From Melioribacteraceae bacterium 4301-Me (lineage in GTDB: Bacteria > Bacteroidota > Ignavibacteria > Ignavibacteriales > Melioribacteraceae): a stretch of DNA of 64,000 nt. This document shows positions 9,176-17,941 of this stretch, piece after piece. Position 1 is the first letter of the stretch. Each line of letters begins with the position of its first letter. Under the pieces are notes generated by a model. The model was not told where the DNA came from, ran no database searches, and saw only the letters and a list, made by a program, of their open reading frames with translations. The stretch is taken from contig JBGORM010000008.1 in NCBI GenBank assembly GCA_041538185.1, forward strand, positions 1 to 64,000. Direction: 5' to 3'. The translations under genes were made by a program, and so were the position numbers.

Positions 9176-9541
9176 ATGAAGAGGGTAATTTTAGTCGTAG
9201 AGGATTCTCCGACTATCAGAAAGTTTGTTTCTTTTTCAATGCTTTCTCACGGCTACAATGTTATTGCTGCCTCTGATGGTATGGAAGCATTAGAAAAACT
9301 TCCTTATGAAAAAATAGATTTGATTATTACTGATTTAAACATGCCAAATATAGACGGCTTAGAACTCGTAAGAACAGTAAGAAGAACCCCGGAATTTAAG
9401 GATATACCAATCATAATTTTAAGTTCGTTAAGCAGTCAAAATGAAGTACAAGAGGGTTTACGAGCGGGCGCTAATTCTTATTTAATTAAACCATTCGACC
9501 CCAAAAGGGTAGTATATGAAGTCTCAAAATACTTAAACTGA
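9176..9541 (+). CDS. CheY-like single-domain response regulator
   Basis: This is a 121-residue receiver domain with no output domain. Acidic residues E9-D10, phospho-acceptor D53 ('IITDLNMP'), switch residues 'ILSS' and K104 region ('YLIKPFDP') are all present. It differs clearly from the adjacent CheY at 9551, so the operon carries two receivers. One could act as a phosphate sink or adaptation regulator. The ATG follows cheR by 4 bp with an AAGGAG site inside the cheR end. Confidence 0.9.
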   Translation: MKRVILVVEDSPTIRKFVSFSMLSHGYNVIAASDGMEALEKLPYEKIDLIITDLNMPNIDGLELVRTVRRTPEFKDIPIIILSSLSSQNEVQEGLRAGANSYLIKPFDPKRVVYEVSKYLN

Positions 9542-9550
9542 GAGGTGCTT

Positions 9551-9931
9551 ATGTCATTAAAATTTTTAATAGTGGATGATTCTTTAACTATGCGCAGAAT
9601 AGTAGCCAACTCGTTAAAAAATCTCGGCTATGAAAATTTCGTTGAAGCAGTTGACGGTAACGATGCTCTTAATAAACTTGGTGCCGATGACTCAATTAAT
9701 TTTGTGATTACTGATTGGAATATGCCAGGTCTTTCTGGATTGGATTTACTTAAAGCAATCCGTTCTAATGACAAACTGAAAAATTTGCCTGTCCTAATGG
9801 TTACCACTCGTGGCGTAAAGGAAGATATTGTGGAAGCAATGAATGCAAAAGTGAATAATTACATTGTCAAACCCTTTACACCGCAAGTCTTGAAAGAAAA
9901 AATAACACAGATTTTAGAAAACTCACAATAG
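9551..9931 (+). CDS. cheY: Chemotaxis response regulator CheY
   Basis: This single receiver domain carries the chemotaxis signal from CheA to the FliM switch. The sequence 'FLIVDDSLTMRRIVANSLKNLGY' and 'FVITDWNMPGLSGLDLL' (D55 as phospho-acceptor), 'PVLMVTT', and 'NNYIVKPFTPQVLKEKI' match classical CheY much more closely than the preceding receiver does. I chose ATG 9551 because AGAGG (9541-9545) is correctly spaced for it; an in-frame GTG at 9545 is the alternative and overlaps that site. The cheZ-like gene follows 10 bp later. Confidence 0.93.
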   Translation: MSLKFLIVDDSLTMRRIVANSLKNLGYENFVEAVDGNDALNKLGADDSINFVITDWNMPGLSGLDLLKAIRSNDKLKNLPVLMVTTRGVKEDIVEAMNAKVNNYIVKPFTPQVLKEKITQILENSQ

Positions 9932-9941
9932 GAGATTTTTT

Positions 9942-10619
9942 ATGTCTTCTAAGCAAAAAAATATTGTTCAGGTATTTAATAAACTTGAGGACTTAAAAAA
10001 GGTCTTTAATTACGGACAAAAAATTATTCCAATAATACAAAATCTTATTGATTTCATGGGGGAGACTGTACCGCTGCTTGAAAACATTAACGATTCTATT
10101 TTGGAAAGCACATCCAAAATTCCTAAAGCTTCACATAAAATTAACGATGTTACACATGCAACTGAATTAGCAACCACTGAAATTTTAGATATGGTAGATA
10201 ATATTACCACTGAAATAGACAATCTGGAAAAAACTTATAATAAAAAAATAGATGACATAAAATCAGCACTTACTGAAGAAGAGCTGAAAAAAACTAAAGA
10301 AAGCATCAAGCGAATAAAAGATTACTCTAATAATATCACGCTTTCTTTACAAGTACAAGATATAACAGCACAGCAATTAGCGGCAGTTAATCACCTTATT
10401 GAATCTGTCCAAAAAAATCTTGCAAAGTTAATTAATGATATTGAAGAAGCAGATTTAAACAAGATTGATATGGTAAAATTGGACTTAAACGATAATATCG
10501 CTTTTGACCCCGATGCAAGTTATATCAAAAAAAATGACCATCAAAAAATTGTAGATTCAATTATTGATCAAAATAATATTAGCTCACAAGAAGAAATTGA
10601 TAAACTATTCTATAAATGA
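9942..10619 (+). CDS. cheZ: CheZ-type CheY-P phosphatase
   Basis: CheZ dephosphorylates CheY-P at the flagellar switch. The 225-residue, mostly helical protein has the CheZ landmarks 'ATELATTEILDMVDNI' at about 68-83 and 'LQVQDITAQQLAAVNHLIESVQ' at about 137-158; the latter contains the glutamine-bearing active-site region. Its C-terminus, 'SSQEEIDKLFYK', resembles the CheY-binding peptide at the N-terminus of FliM in this same window ('LSQQEIDLLL'). The E. coli CheZ tail also binds CheY. No cheC or cheX is visible, so this is likely the main phosphatase. It overlaps cheA by 4 bp. Confidence 0.82.
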   Translation: MSSKQKNIVQVFNKLEDLKKVFNYGQKIIPIIQNLIDFMGETVPLLENINDSILESTSKIPKASHKINDVTHATELATTEILDMVDNITTEIDNLEKTYNKKIDDIKSALTEEELKKTKESIKRIKDYSNNITLSLQVQDITAQQLAAVNHLIESVQKNLAKLINDIEEADLNKIDMVKLDLNDNIAFDPDASYIKKNDHQKIVDSIIDQNNISSQEEIDKLFYK

Positions 10620-12442
10620 ATATGAAAGCTACAAACGAACTTGCGGTGTTTAACGACGCCAGCATGAAAGAAATTGTTGAGAGTTTTATTGTAGAAACAA
10701 AAGAGATAATTGAAAATTTAGATTTGGATCTTGTAGAACTTGAAAACAATCCGAATGACTCTGAATTGCTCAACAAGGTCTTCCGTGCTTTTCATACAAT
10801 TAAAGGCACATCTGGATTTCTCGGCTTAGAAAAACTTCCACTATTAACGCACAAGTGTGAAGATATACTTAATAAGCTGAGAAAAGGGGAGGAAGTTTTA
10901 ACTTCAGAAATGATGGATGGACTGTTGTCAGCCTTCGATAAAATTAAATTGCTGCTCAATTCGATAGAGACAAACAAAAATGAAAATGTTAACATTCAGA
11001 AAAGCTTAAAAGAACTGGATAATATTTTAAATGGGAAATCGAAAAGCACAAAAGACAAAAAAGGGAAAAACAGCAACCCAAAAAGTTTGCAAGCTAAATC
11101 TAAAAAAACAGATGAGATCATAAATTTAAAAGAAGAGAAATTTGTTGAAAATAATGATTACGATGAAGAAAAAGATATACCAGACGAAACGAATAACGAT
11201 TCAGCAGCAGAATTAAACTCATCTAAAACAAATGTTAACTCTAAAAAAGAAGATACAAGTATACGTGTAGAAGTTGAAAGACTTGACCAATTATTAAATA
11301 TAGTTTCTGAACTTGTCTTAGGCAGAAACAGATTAGCGCAAATTACAGGTCAATTTGCAACAGAGTTTGAGGGGACTGATATTGCCCGCGATTTATCAGA
11401 GACTACAAAACATATAGATTTAATGACTAATGAACTTCAGCTTGTTGTGATGAAAACGAGGATGATTAAAATTGGCAAAATATTTAATCGATTTCCGCGG
11501 CTTGTAAGAGATTTATCTAAGGAAATGAATAAGAATATAAAATTGGAAATTAAAGGTGAAGAGACAGAACTTGATAAAACTTTGATTGAAGAAATATACG
11601 ACCCACTTGTTCATCTTGTCCGTAATTCAGTAGATCATGGCATAGAGCAAGCAGAAGAAAGGAAACGAATTGGAAAGGATCCAACTGGTAAAATTGTTCT
11701 TTCGGCTCATCAAGAAGGTAACGATATAATAATTTCAATAGAAGATGACGGAAGAGGAATTGACCCAGAATTAATAAAACAAAAAGCAATAAGTAAGAAT
11801 TTAATTTCAGAAGCTAAAGCAAAAGAACTTTCTGTACAAGATATATACAACCTAATCTTTTTGCCGGGCTTTTCAACAGCTGAACAGGTAACTAACGTTT
11901 CGGGAAGAGGCGTGGGAATGGATGTAGTTCGCACCAATGTACAAAAGCTACGAGGAATAATTAATATTGAATCAGTGGTGGGGGAAGGGACAAAAATTAT
12001 TATTCGTCTGCCGCTTACGCTTGCTATTATAACCGGCATGATAGTTAGAATTGATACAGAGTATTATGTAATTCCTCTAAGCACTGTAATAGAAGTAATA
12101 AGAGAACACAGCGAAAATATTTATTCGGTAAATGGGAATGAGGTTGTTAAGGTAAGAGATGTTGTTCTGCCGCTTGTTGATTTAACTCATTTGCTGAATA
12201 AAACTAATGGTAAAAAACAATCTTCAGTTTGGCAATATATAGTAGTGTGTGGAATAGCTGAGAAAAGATTTGGAATTAAAGTAGATGAGTTAATGGGTCA
12301 AAAAGAAGTTGTAATAAAATCACTTGGCAGTTATTTGGGCAATGTTAAAGGAATTGCCGGCTCTACTATAATGGGTGATGGCAGAGTAGTGATGATTTTA
12401 GACATTGGCGAATTAATAAATATGAAGCAAGAAAATGAATAA
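10616..12442 (+). CDS. cheA: Chemotaxis histidine kinase CheA
   Basis: CheA autophosphorylates in receptor arrays and feeds CheY and CheB. The 608-residue protein has an HPt (P1) domain with His60 in 'FHTIKGTSGFLGL', a long charged Lys/Asn-rich linker (about 130-210) with no clear CheY-binding P2 domain, a dimerisation P3 ('VERLDQLLNIVSELVLGRNRL'), an ATPase P4 with N box 'HLVRNSVDHGIE' and G boxes 'EDDGRGID' and 'GRGVGMDVVR', and a CheW-like P5. Residues needed for catalysis are intact. It begins in an ATGA overlap with cheZ and ends 8 bp inside cheB. Confidence 0.96.
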   Translation: MNMKATNELAVFNDASMKEIVESFIVETKEIIENLDLDLVELENNPNDSELLNKVFRAFHTIKGTSGFLGLEKLPLLTHKCEDILNKLRKGEEVLTSEMMDGLLSAFDKIKLLLNSIETNKNENVNIQKSLKELDNILNGKSKSTKDKKGKNSNPKSLQAKSKKTDEIINLKEEKFVENNDYDEEKDIPDETNNDSAAELNSSKTNVNSKKEDTSIRVEVERLDQLLNIVSELVLGRNRLAQITGQFATEFEGTDIARDLSETTKHIDLMTNELQLVVMKTRMIKIGKIFNRFPRLVRDLSKEMNKNIKLEIKGEETELDKTLIEEIYDPLVHLVRNSVDHGIEQAEERKRIGKDPTGKIVLSAHQEGNDIIISIEDDGRGIDPELIKQKAISKNLISEAKAKELSVQDIYNLIFLPGFSTAEQVTNVSGRGVGMDVVRTNVQKLRGIINIESVVGEGTKIIIRLPLTLAIITGMIVRIDTEYYVIPLSTVIEVIREHSENIYSVNGNEVVKVRDVVLPLVDLTHLLNKTNGKKQSSVWQYIVVCGIAEKRFGIKVDELMGQKEVVIKSLGSYLGNVKGIAGSTIMGDGRVVMILDIGELINMKQENE

Positions 12443-13499
12443 TAAAATTAAAGTATTGATCGTAGATGATTCTGCATTTATGCGTAAGTCGTTGACTCTT
12501 ATGCTTGAGAGTGATGATTCCATAGAAATTATAGATACTGCAAGGGATGGGTTAGATGCTTTAGAGAAAGTTCAAAAGTATAGACCTGATGTTGTTACGC
12601 TTGATATTGAAATGCCTAAAATGGATGGGCTTACAGTTCTTAAAAAGATAATGAGTGATTTTCCTACTCCAGTACTTATGGTTAGTTCACTTACCGAAGA
12701 AGGGGCGGAAAGCACGATAAAAGCTCTTGAACTTGGCGCGGTCGATTTCATTCCCAAAGGGAAATCCTTTGTAAATATCGATTTTGTAAAACTTAAAGAA
12801 GAGATAATTTACAAAGTAAAATCAATTGCTCATAAAAAAAAGATACAAGAAACTTACAACAGAATAAACAAGTTAAGTATAGCTAAGCCATCTCAAAAAT
12901 TAACTTATGATGAAGCTAAGATTGGGAATAATTTTAAAGCAGTTTGTATTGGGATTTCAACAGGCGGACCGTTTACACTTCAAAAATTACTGCCGCAAAT
13001 TTCACCGAAATTGTTAAGTCCAATTTTCATAGTACAACATATGCCGCCTAAATTTACAGCTTCGCTGGCAAATCGTCTTAATTCGCTTTGTCAACTTGAA
13101 GTTAAAGAAGGGGAAAACTTGGAAATTGTAAAAAAGGGAACAATTTATATTGCACCAGGTGGAAAACAAATGATGGTTGCTAAAAATAGCAAGGACGAAA
13201 TTGTAATTAACATTTCTGATTACCCTAATGATACATTGCATAAGCCTTCAGTCGACGTTCTTTTTGAATCTGCAGCTGATATTTATAAGAGTTATTTACT
13301 CAGTGTTGTTATGACTGGCATGGGAAGAGATGGTACTAAAGGCGTTGAAAAGATTAAAAAATACGGTGGAAAGTGTATTGCGCAGGACGAAGAGAGTTGT
13401 GTTGTTTACGGTATGCCGAAATCGGTTGTAGAGGCTGGTTTAGCCGATGCAGTAGCACCACTGGAAAAAATTCCTAACTTAATTAATATGGGAGCTTGA
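12435..13499 (+). CDS. cheB: Chemotaxis glutamate methylesterase CheB
   Basis: CheB demethylates and deamidates receptors when phosphorylated by CheA. Its 354 residues comprise an N-terminal receiver (phospho-acceptor D57 in 'VVTLDIEMP', lysine in 'DFIPKG') and a C-terminal methylesterase with the catalytic triad visible as S175 ('GISTGGP'), H202 ('QHMPPKFT') and D299 ('GMGRDG'). It overlaps the 3' end of cheA by 8 bp, so translation is probably coupled. Together with CheR it provides a full adaptation system. Confidence 0.96.
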   Translation: MNNKIKVLIVDDSAFMRKSLTLMLESDDSIEIIDTARDGLDALEKVQKYRPDVVTLDIEMPKMDGLTVLKKIMSDFPTPVLMVSSLTEEGAESTIKALELGAVDFIPKGKSFVNIDFVKLKEEIIYKVKSIAHKKKIQETYNRINKLSIAKPSQKLTYDEAKIGNNFKAVCIGISTGGPFTLQKLLPQISPKLLSPIFIVQHMPPKFTASLANRLNSLCQLEVKEGENLEIVKKGTIYIAPGGKQMMVAKNSKDEIVINISDYPNDTLHKPSVDVLFESAADIYKSYLLSVVMTGMGRDGTKGVEKIKKYGGKCIAQDEESCVVYGMPKSVVEAGLADAVAPLEKIPNLINMGA

Positions 13500-13500
13500 A

Positions 13501-13746
13501 ATGGAAAATAATTTTAATGAACCAGTTTATCTCGAAATTATTTCAAATTCATCTTCTCCTAAGAAAAACGTAATCAAAAAAAATGAAGCTACTATTGCAG
13601 GCAATACAAAAATTACTGTTGACGAAGAACCGCACGAAAATGTAAAAATTATTTTGAAAAAAGATAGTGATGATGTACTGAAAGAAATTAAATTTATATG
13701 CTCATGCGGACAAACAAAGACCATAACTCTCGATTATTCTGAATAA
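13501..13746 (+). CDS. Small conserved-looking protein with a CxC motif
   Basis: I do not recognise this 81-residue protein. The N-terminal half is polar and probably flexible; the C-terminal half ends with 'FICSCGQTKTITLDYSE', a CxC pair that could bind metal or form a half zinc ribbon. It starts 1 bp after the cheB stop and is the last gene of the chemotaxis operon, which argues that it is real. It does not look like FlgM. Confidence 0.6.
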   Translation: MENNFNEPVYLEIISNSSSPKKNVIKKNEATIAGNTKITVDEEPHENVKIILKKDSDDVLKEIKFICSCGQTKTITLDYSE

Positions 13747-13822
13747 TAAATGACAAGTGGTTAATTTTAGCCAATATTAAATTTCTTCTCCGTTAAATTC
13801 TACTTAAAAAATCATTTTTTAC

Positions 13823-13838
13823 TGGCACTAAGATTGTC
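13823..13838 (+). promoter_or_regulatory. Sigma-54-like promoter of the flgB operon
   Basis: TGGCACTAAGATTGTC matches the -24/-12 consensus TGGCACG-N4-TTGC at most positions (GG at 13824-13825, then 10 nt, then GT instead of GC). It would start transcription near 13849. This is the only intergenic gap before 12 kb of flagellar genes. Comparable elements lie at 26658-26673 and 35979-35994. Confidence 0.6.
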
Positions 13839-13864
13839 TTTTGATAACAAAAAAGGGATTCGCA

Positions 13865-14257
13865 GTGTCGGTATCTAACATAAAGCTGCTCGAAAAATTT
13901 CTTAATTACTGTTCAGTTAAAAATCAAGTTATAAGTAAAAACATAGCCAATGCAGCTACAGAAAATTATCACAGAGAGGATGTAAAGTTCAATGCTTTTT
14001 TCAACGATGAGCTAAATTCTTTGCTGAAGGTAACCGAGCCACAGCATATTAAGTCAATAGAAGGTGTAAATCATTCGGAATTTGAGATAACAGAAGATAA
14101 GCCTGATGCTTATCTGTTAAATGGAAATAATGTAGATATAGAAAAAGAAATGGCAGAACTTGCGAAGAACACACTTAACTACCGATTCGCTGCAAAAAAA
14201 ATAAATAATTATTTCAAAACTTTGCAGAGTGTAATTAAAGGCGGAGGTCAGCAATGA
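13865..14257 (+). CDS. flgB: Flagellar proximal rod protein FlgB
   Basis: FlgB forms part of the proximal rod. The 130-residue form has the family pattern: an N-terminal helix, 'KNQVISKNIANAATENYHREDVKF' at about 20-45, a variable middle, and a C-terminal 'VDIEKEMAELAKNTLNYRFAAKKINNYFKTLQSVI'. I chose GTG 13865 rather than the in-frame TTG at 13841 because AAAGGG (13852-13857) fits GTG and because the sigma-54-like element would place the transcription start downstream of the TTG. The stop overlaps flgC as ATGA. Confidence 0.9.
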   Translation: MSVSNIKLLEKFLNYCSVKNQVISKNIANAATENYHREDVKFNAFFNDELNSLLKVTEPQHIKSIEGVNHSEFEITEDKPDAYLLNGNNVDIEKEMAELAKNTLNYRFAAKKINNYFKTLQSVIKGGGQQ

Positions 14258-14757
14258 AAATAGGTGATGTATTTAAAGCTTTTGAAATTAGTGCCAAAGG
14301 TCTAGCAATTCAACGAAAGAAAATGAATCTAATCGCAGAAAATATAGCTAATTCGGATACTACACGAACAAAAGAAGGGACGCCTTACAAAAGACAATTC
14401 TTAAGGGTAATTCAAGATGAACAAGCCTCCATTAATAATCTTAATGATGCAATGCCCACAATAACATTGAAAGGCACAAATGAGAATCATATTGTAAATT
14501 CTCAAGATCAACCGCAGGATTTAAACGGAGAAAATACTTTAGGCATAGACTCTCAAGTTGAACAAGATACAACACAAGGAGAATTAGTTTATATGCCTGG
14601 GCACCCGGATGCAGACCAAAACGGATATGTTCAAATGCCTAATGTTAACATTATTAATGAGATGGTCGACATGATTGAAGCAACCCGAAATTATGAAGCA
14701 AATCTAACTGCTCTTAATTCTTCAAAGCAAATTGTAAAAGATACATTGGAGATATAA
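14254..14757 (+). CDS. flgC: Flagellar proximal rod protein FlgC
   Basis: This rod subunit is polymerised after FliE and FlgB. The 167-residue protein has the flagellar rod N-terminal motif 'GLAIQRKKMNLIAENIANSDTTRTKEGTPYKRQ' and the C-terminal motif 'VNIINEMVDMIEATRNYEANLTALNSSKQIVKDTLEI'. It is somewhat longer than the typical 135-150 residues because of an Asn/Gln-rich insert in the middle (about 60-110). It overlaps flgB by 4 bp. Confidence 0.95.
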   Translation: MKIGDVFKAFEISAKGLAIQRKKMNLIAENIANSDTTRTKEGTPYKRQFLRVIQDEQASINNLNDAMPTITLKGTNENHIVNSQDQPQDLNGENTLGIDSQVEQDTTQGELVYMPGHPDADQNGYVQMPNVNIINEMVDMIEATRNYEANLTALNSSKQIVKDTLEI

Positions 14758-14758
14758 A

Positions 14759-15001
14759 ATGAAAATATCTTTTAACAACATCGGCAATTATTCTCCATTA
14801 ATTAAAGCGAACAAAACATTTAACCCAAATCAAGTTCAATTAAAAACTGTTGAGCCTCAGGATTTAACTAAAAGTGAAAAGAAGCACTTTGCAACTATCT
14901 TCCCAGAAAATAAAAACGAGGTAATGAACTATTCTTTTTATGGAAGAACAGGTAAAAAATCGGAAGTTTCTTTAGGTACATTGATTGATAAAAGAGGTTG
15001 A
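14759..15001 (+). CDS. Unknown small protein between flgC and fliE
   Basis: I do not recognise this 80-residue soluble protein. It is charged, with a likely helix around 'TKSEKKHFATIFPENKNEV' and a Gly-containing tail 'YSFYGRTGKKSEVSLGTLIDKRG'. There is no signal peptide or membrane segment. It sits 1 bp after flgC and 3 bp before fliE in a tightly packed operon, so it is very probably translated and could be a rod-assembly or export accessory factor; that role is inference from position alone. Confidence 0.6.
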   Translation: MKISFNNIGNYSPLIKANKTFNPNQVQLKTVEPQDLTKSEKKHFATIFPENKNEVMNYSFYGRTGKKSEVSLGTLIDKRG

Positions 15002-15004
15002 AAA

Positions 15005-15295
15005 ATGAAAATAGGTGAGTTATCTAATTCGTTGCCTTTATTAGGGCAGACAGAAAAAAACAGAACGAACAATAAAGAGGATTTTCAGAATCTTATTACA
15101 AATCTTATTAGCAGCGTAAAAGATTCCCAATTAGAAGCAGAAAAAGCTACAGAAAAATATATAAACGGTGAAGATATTCCCCTGCACGAAGTAATGATAG
15201 CAGGTGAAAAAGCTAAAACAAATTTAGAGCTGCTAATGGAAATTAGAAATAAAGCTATTGACATGTACAAAGAACTAATTAGAATGCCTATTTAG
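15005..15295 (+). CDS. fliE: Flagellar hook-basal body adaptor FliE
   Basis: FliE joins the MS ring to the rod. The 96-residue protein has a disordered N-terminus and the conserved helical C-terminus 'AEKATEKYINGEDIPLHEVMIAGEKAKTNLELLMEIRNKAIDMYKELIRMPI', in which 'LHEVMIAGEKA' and the terminal 'EIMRMPI'-like segment are family hallmarks. The length is normal, and it lies 2 bp before fliF as is usual. Confidence 0.93.
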   Translation: MKIGELSNSLPLLGQTEKNRTNNKEDFQNLITNLISSVKDSQLEAEKATEKYINGEDIPLHEVMIAGEKAKTNLELLMEIRNKAIDMYKELIRMPI

Positions 15296-15297
15296 CC

Positions 15298-16905
15298 ATG
15301 AACAAAAACCCTTTTAGTGAATTACTGCAATTATTTAACAAATTAGCCCCGCAGCAAAAAATTTTAATTGGTGGTGCTGCAATTGTCGTTATTGTCCTAT
15401 TTGGTGTTTTTATAAGTATCATAAATGAACCCAACTACGCCACTCTTTATTCCAACATTTCTGAAGAAGATGCTTCGAAGGTTGTTGATTACCTAAATTC
15501 TCAGAAAATAGCATTTAAACTTGAAAGCGGAGGCAGAACAATAAAAGTACCTCAAGAAGTTGTTTATGAGGTGAGATTGGCGCTGGCAAGCAAGGGAATT
15601 CCATCTTCAGGTGTAATTGGCTATGAAATTTTTGATAAGAATACTATGGGTATGTCAGAATTTATGCAGAAGCTGAATTTTAAACGGGCACTTGAAGGGG
15701 AATTATCCAGAACTATTATGCAGCAAGAAGGAGTTTTAGGTGCACGTGTTATGATTGTTATGCCCGAAAAATCAATATTTAAAGATGAAGAGAAATCTCC
15801 TTCTGCTTCTGTAGTTTTAAAGTTAAAACCGGGTTATAGTTTATCGCCGACAAACATCACTGCTATTGTTAATCTTGTTGCAAGCAGTGTAGAAGGGTTA
15901 ACACAAAGCAAAGTAACAATAATAGATACACAAGGACATTTGCTTTCCAAAAATAATGATGATAATTCACTAATTGCAGCAACCTCCACGCAATATGAGC
16001 TAAAACAATCTGTAGAAAAGTATTTAAGTCAAAAAGCCCAAAAAATTTTAGATAATGTTCTTGGGTACGGCAATTCAGCAGTGCAGGTAAGCGTAGACTT
16101 AAATTTTGACCAAGTGGAAAAAACAATGGAACAGTACGACCCCGATTCACAAGTTGCAATTAGCGAACAAACTATAAAGTCTGAAAATAATGGTAAAAAG
16201 TTAAATGACTCGACTGCTAATGTAAGTCAAAATACAATTACTAATTACGAAATTAACAAGTCAATACAAAAAGTAATAGAAGGAACTGGAAACATTAAAA
16301 GAATAAGCATTGCAGCGGTTGTAAATGATATACCTCAAGAAATAGAAAAGAACGGCAAAAAGGAAATAACTTATCAGCAAAGAACACAAGAGCAGCTTAA
16401 TAAATTTGGTTTAATAATAAAAAATGCTTTGGGATTTGATGAGTCGAGAGGCGATAGTTTTTCAATTGTAAGTTTTCCCTTCGAACAAAATAACATGAAC
16501 GCGTTTAATCTGCCGCAAATTGAAAAAAATAACACGTTTATTCCAGAAGATGTTGATAAATGGATTAATTTAGTTTTGATTATTGTAGCTATCGGCGCTT
16601 CATTATTCATAATTAAAAAATTAATGCAAAGATTAAAAACCGAAAGAATATTACTTACTCCAATTAAAGGTGAACAAATGAGTGATATAATTGCATTGCA
16701 GCCTGCACCAGAAAATGAACCGAATTTGAATCAACAAGCAGTAAAAAAGAAAAAGCTGCCAATTCATATTGGGGATATTGAAGATGAAATCTCAGATGAA
16801 GCTTTAAGGAAAAAAACTCAACAGGAAAAAATTGCTAATTACGTTTCTAAAAATCCAATGGACGCAGCAAAACTAATAAATTCTTGGTTGCACGAAGATG
16901 AGTGA
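15298..16905 (+). CDS. fliF: Flagellar MS-ring protein FliF
   Basis: FliF forms the inner-membrane MS ring on which the rotor and export gate assemble. The 535-residue protein has a first transmembrane helix at about 22-42, ring-building secretin-like domains ('YATLYSNISEEDASKVVDYLNSQKI', then 'GYEIFDKNTMGMSEFMQKLNFKRALEGELSRTI'), a polar middle, a second transmembrane helix at about 423-442, and an acidic cytoplasmic tail that should bind FliG. The length is near the family norm. It overlaps fliG by 8 bp. Confidence 0.96.
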   Translation: MNKNPFSELLQLFNKLAPQQKILIGGAAIVVIVLFGVFISIINEPNYATLYSNISEEDASKVVDYLNSQKIAFKLESGGRTIKVPQEVVYEVRLALASKGIPSSGVIGYEIFDKNTMGMSEFMQKLNFKRALEGELSRTIMQQEGVLGARVMIVMPEKSIFKDEEKSPSASVVLKLKPGYSLSPTNITAIVNLVASSVEGLTQSKVTIIDTQGHLLSKNNDDNSLIAATSTQYELKQSVEKYLSQKAQKILDNVLGYGNSAVQVSVDLNFDQVEKTMEQYDPDSQVAISEQTIKSENNGKKLNDSTANVSQNTITNYEINKSIQKVIEGTGNIKRISIAAVVNDIPQEIEKNGKKEITYQQRTQEQLNKFGLIIKNALGFDESRGDSFSIVSFPFEQNNMNAFNLPQIEKNNTFIPEDVDKWINLVLIIVAIGASLFIIKKLMQRLKTERILLTPIKGEQMSDIIALQPAPENEPNLNQQAVKKKKLPIHIGDIEDEISDEALRKKTQQEKIANYVSKNPMDAAKLINSWLHEDE

Positions 16906-17941
16906 AACAGATAAATTACAAGTAAGAGATAACAGAACACCTACAATCAAAGGTGTTCAAAAAGCAGCTTTACTAATGGTTGCTCTTGATGTAGAGACCG
17001 CAGCCGAAGTGTTTAAGTTTTTAGATACTGCTGATGTTGAGATGATATCAGCAGAAATCTCTCAAGTGAAAAATACTCCTTCAAATGTTGTTGACCAGGT
17101 ATTAACTGAGTTTTACAATATGGTTACGGCAAGGGAATACATGCTTGAAGGAGGAATTGAATATGCACAAGCCATACTCGAAAAATCTTTTGGTATCAAC
17201 AAAGCCATTGAAATTATTGAAAAGGTGAAAAACCTTACAACTCTTAAAGGTTTTGATGTACTTAAGAAAGCGGATTCTACACAATTAATAAATTTTCTAA
17301 ATAAAGAGCACCCTCAAACAATAGCCCTTATTTTGTCTCATTTAAGTCCCGACCAGACAGCAAGCGCATTAAAAGAAATGCCAGAGGATTTAAGGGTAGA
17401 AGTAGCTTACAGAATTGCTACGCTTGGAAAAGTTTCACCGCAAACACTTAAACGAATTGAAAAAGTTGTTGATGAAATGGCGGGACTTACAATGAGCCAG
17501 TCAATTAGTAAACTTGGAGGGCCGCAAGCCCTTGCCTCAATTCTAAATAGGTCTAGTATTTCTATGAGTAAAGAAGTACTTGAAAAAATTGAAGAAATAG
17601 ATTCAACCGTAGCAGTAGAAGTACAAAGGTTGATGCTGCTATTTGAAGATTTAATTCACATGCATGATAAGGATCTTCAAAAAGTGCTGCAAAATATCGA
17701 GAGAAAGGACCTTGTTTTAGCCTTGAAAACGGCAGATGAGAGATTAAAAAATAAAATTTTCTCAAATATGTCTGAACGGGCATCGGATTTAATTAAAGAA
17801 GAACTTCAATACATGGGTATGGTTAAACTAAAAGAAGTTGAAGCTGCTCAAGCAAGAATTATGGAAGTAGTAAAGACTATGGAAGAAAACGGTGAAATTT
17901 CTCTTAATATACGCGGTAGCATGGAAGATATTTATGTCTAG
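16898..17941 (+). CDS. fliG: Flagellar motor switch protein FliG
   Basis: FliG is the rotor protein that receives torque from the stators. The 347-residue protein has the N-terminal FliF-binding domain, a middle domain with the EHPQ motif ('LNKEHPQTIALILSHL', about 133-150), and a C-terminal torque domain with the charged helix 'DLVLALKTADERLKNKIFSNMSERASDLIKEEL', where Lys, Arg, Asp and Glu residues face MotA. All expected parts are intact. It overlaps fliH by 8 bp. Confidence 0.97.
   Translation: MSETDKLQVRDNRTPTIKGVQKAALLMVALDVETAAEVFKFLDTADVEMISAEISQVKNTPSNVVDQVLTEFYNMVTAREYMLEGGIEYAQAILEKSFGINKAIEIIEKVKNLTTLKGFDVLKKADSTQLINFLNKEHPQTIALILSHLSPDQTASALKEMPEDLRVEVAYRIATLGKVSPQTLKRIEKVVDEMAGLTMSQSISKLGGPQALASILNRSSISMSKEVLEKIEEIDSTVAVEVQRLMLLFEDLIHMHDKDLQKVLQNIERKDLVLALKTADERLKNKIFSNMSERASDLIKEELQYMGMVKLKEVEAAQARIMEVVKTMEENGEISLNIRGSMEDIYV

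Noticed and set aside
13501..13746. Anti-sigma factor FlgM
   Set aside because: The protein lacks the C-terminal helices typical of FlgM and ends instead in a CxC-containing strand.
17892..17933. Upstream ATG for fliH
   Set aside because: It lies inside fliG, adds a spurious hydrophobic leader, and the ATG at 17934 has a better ribosome site.
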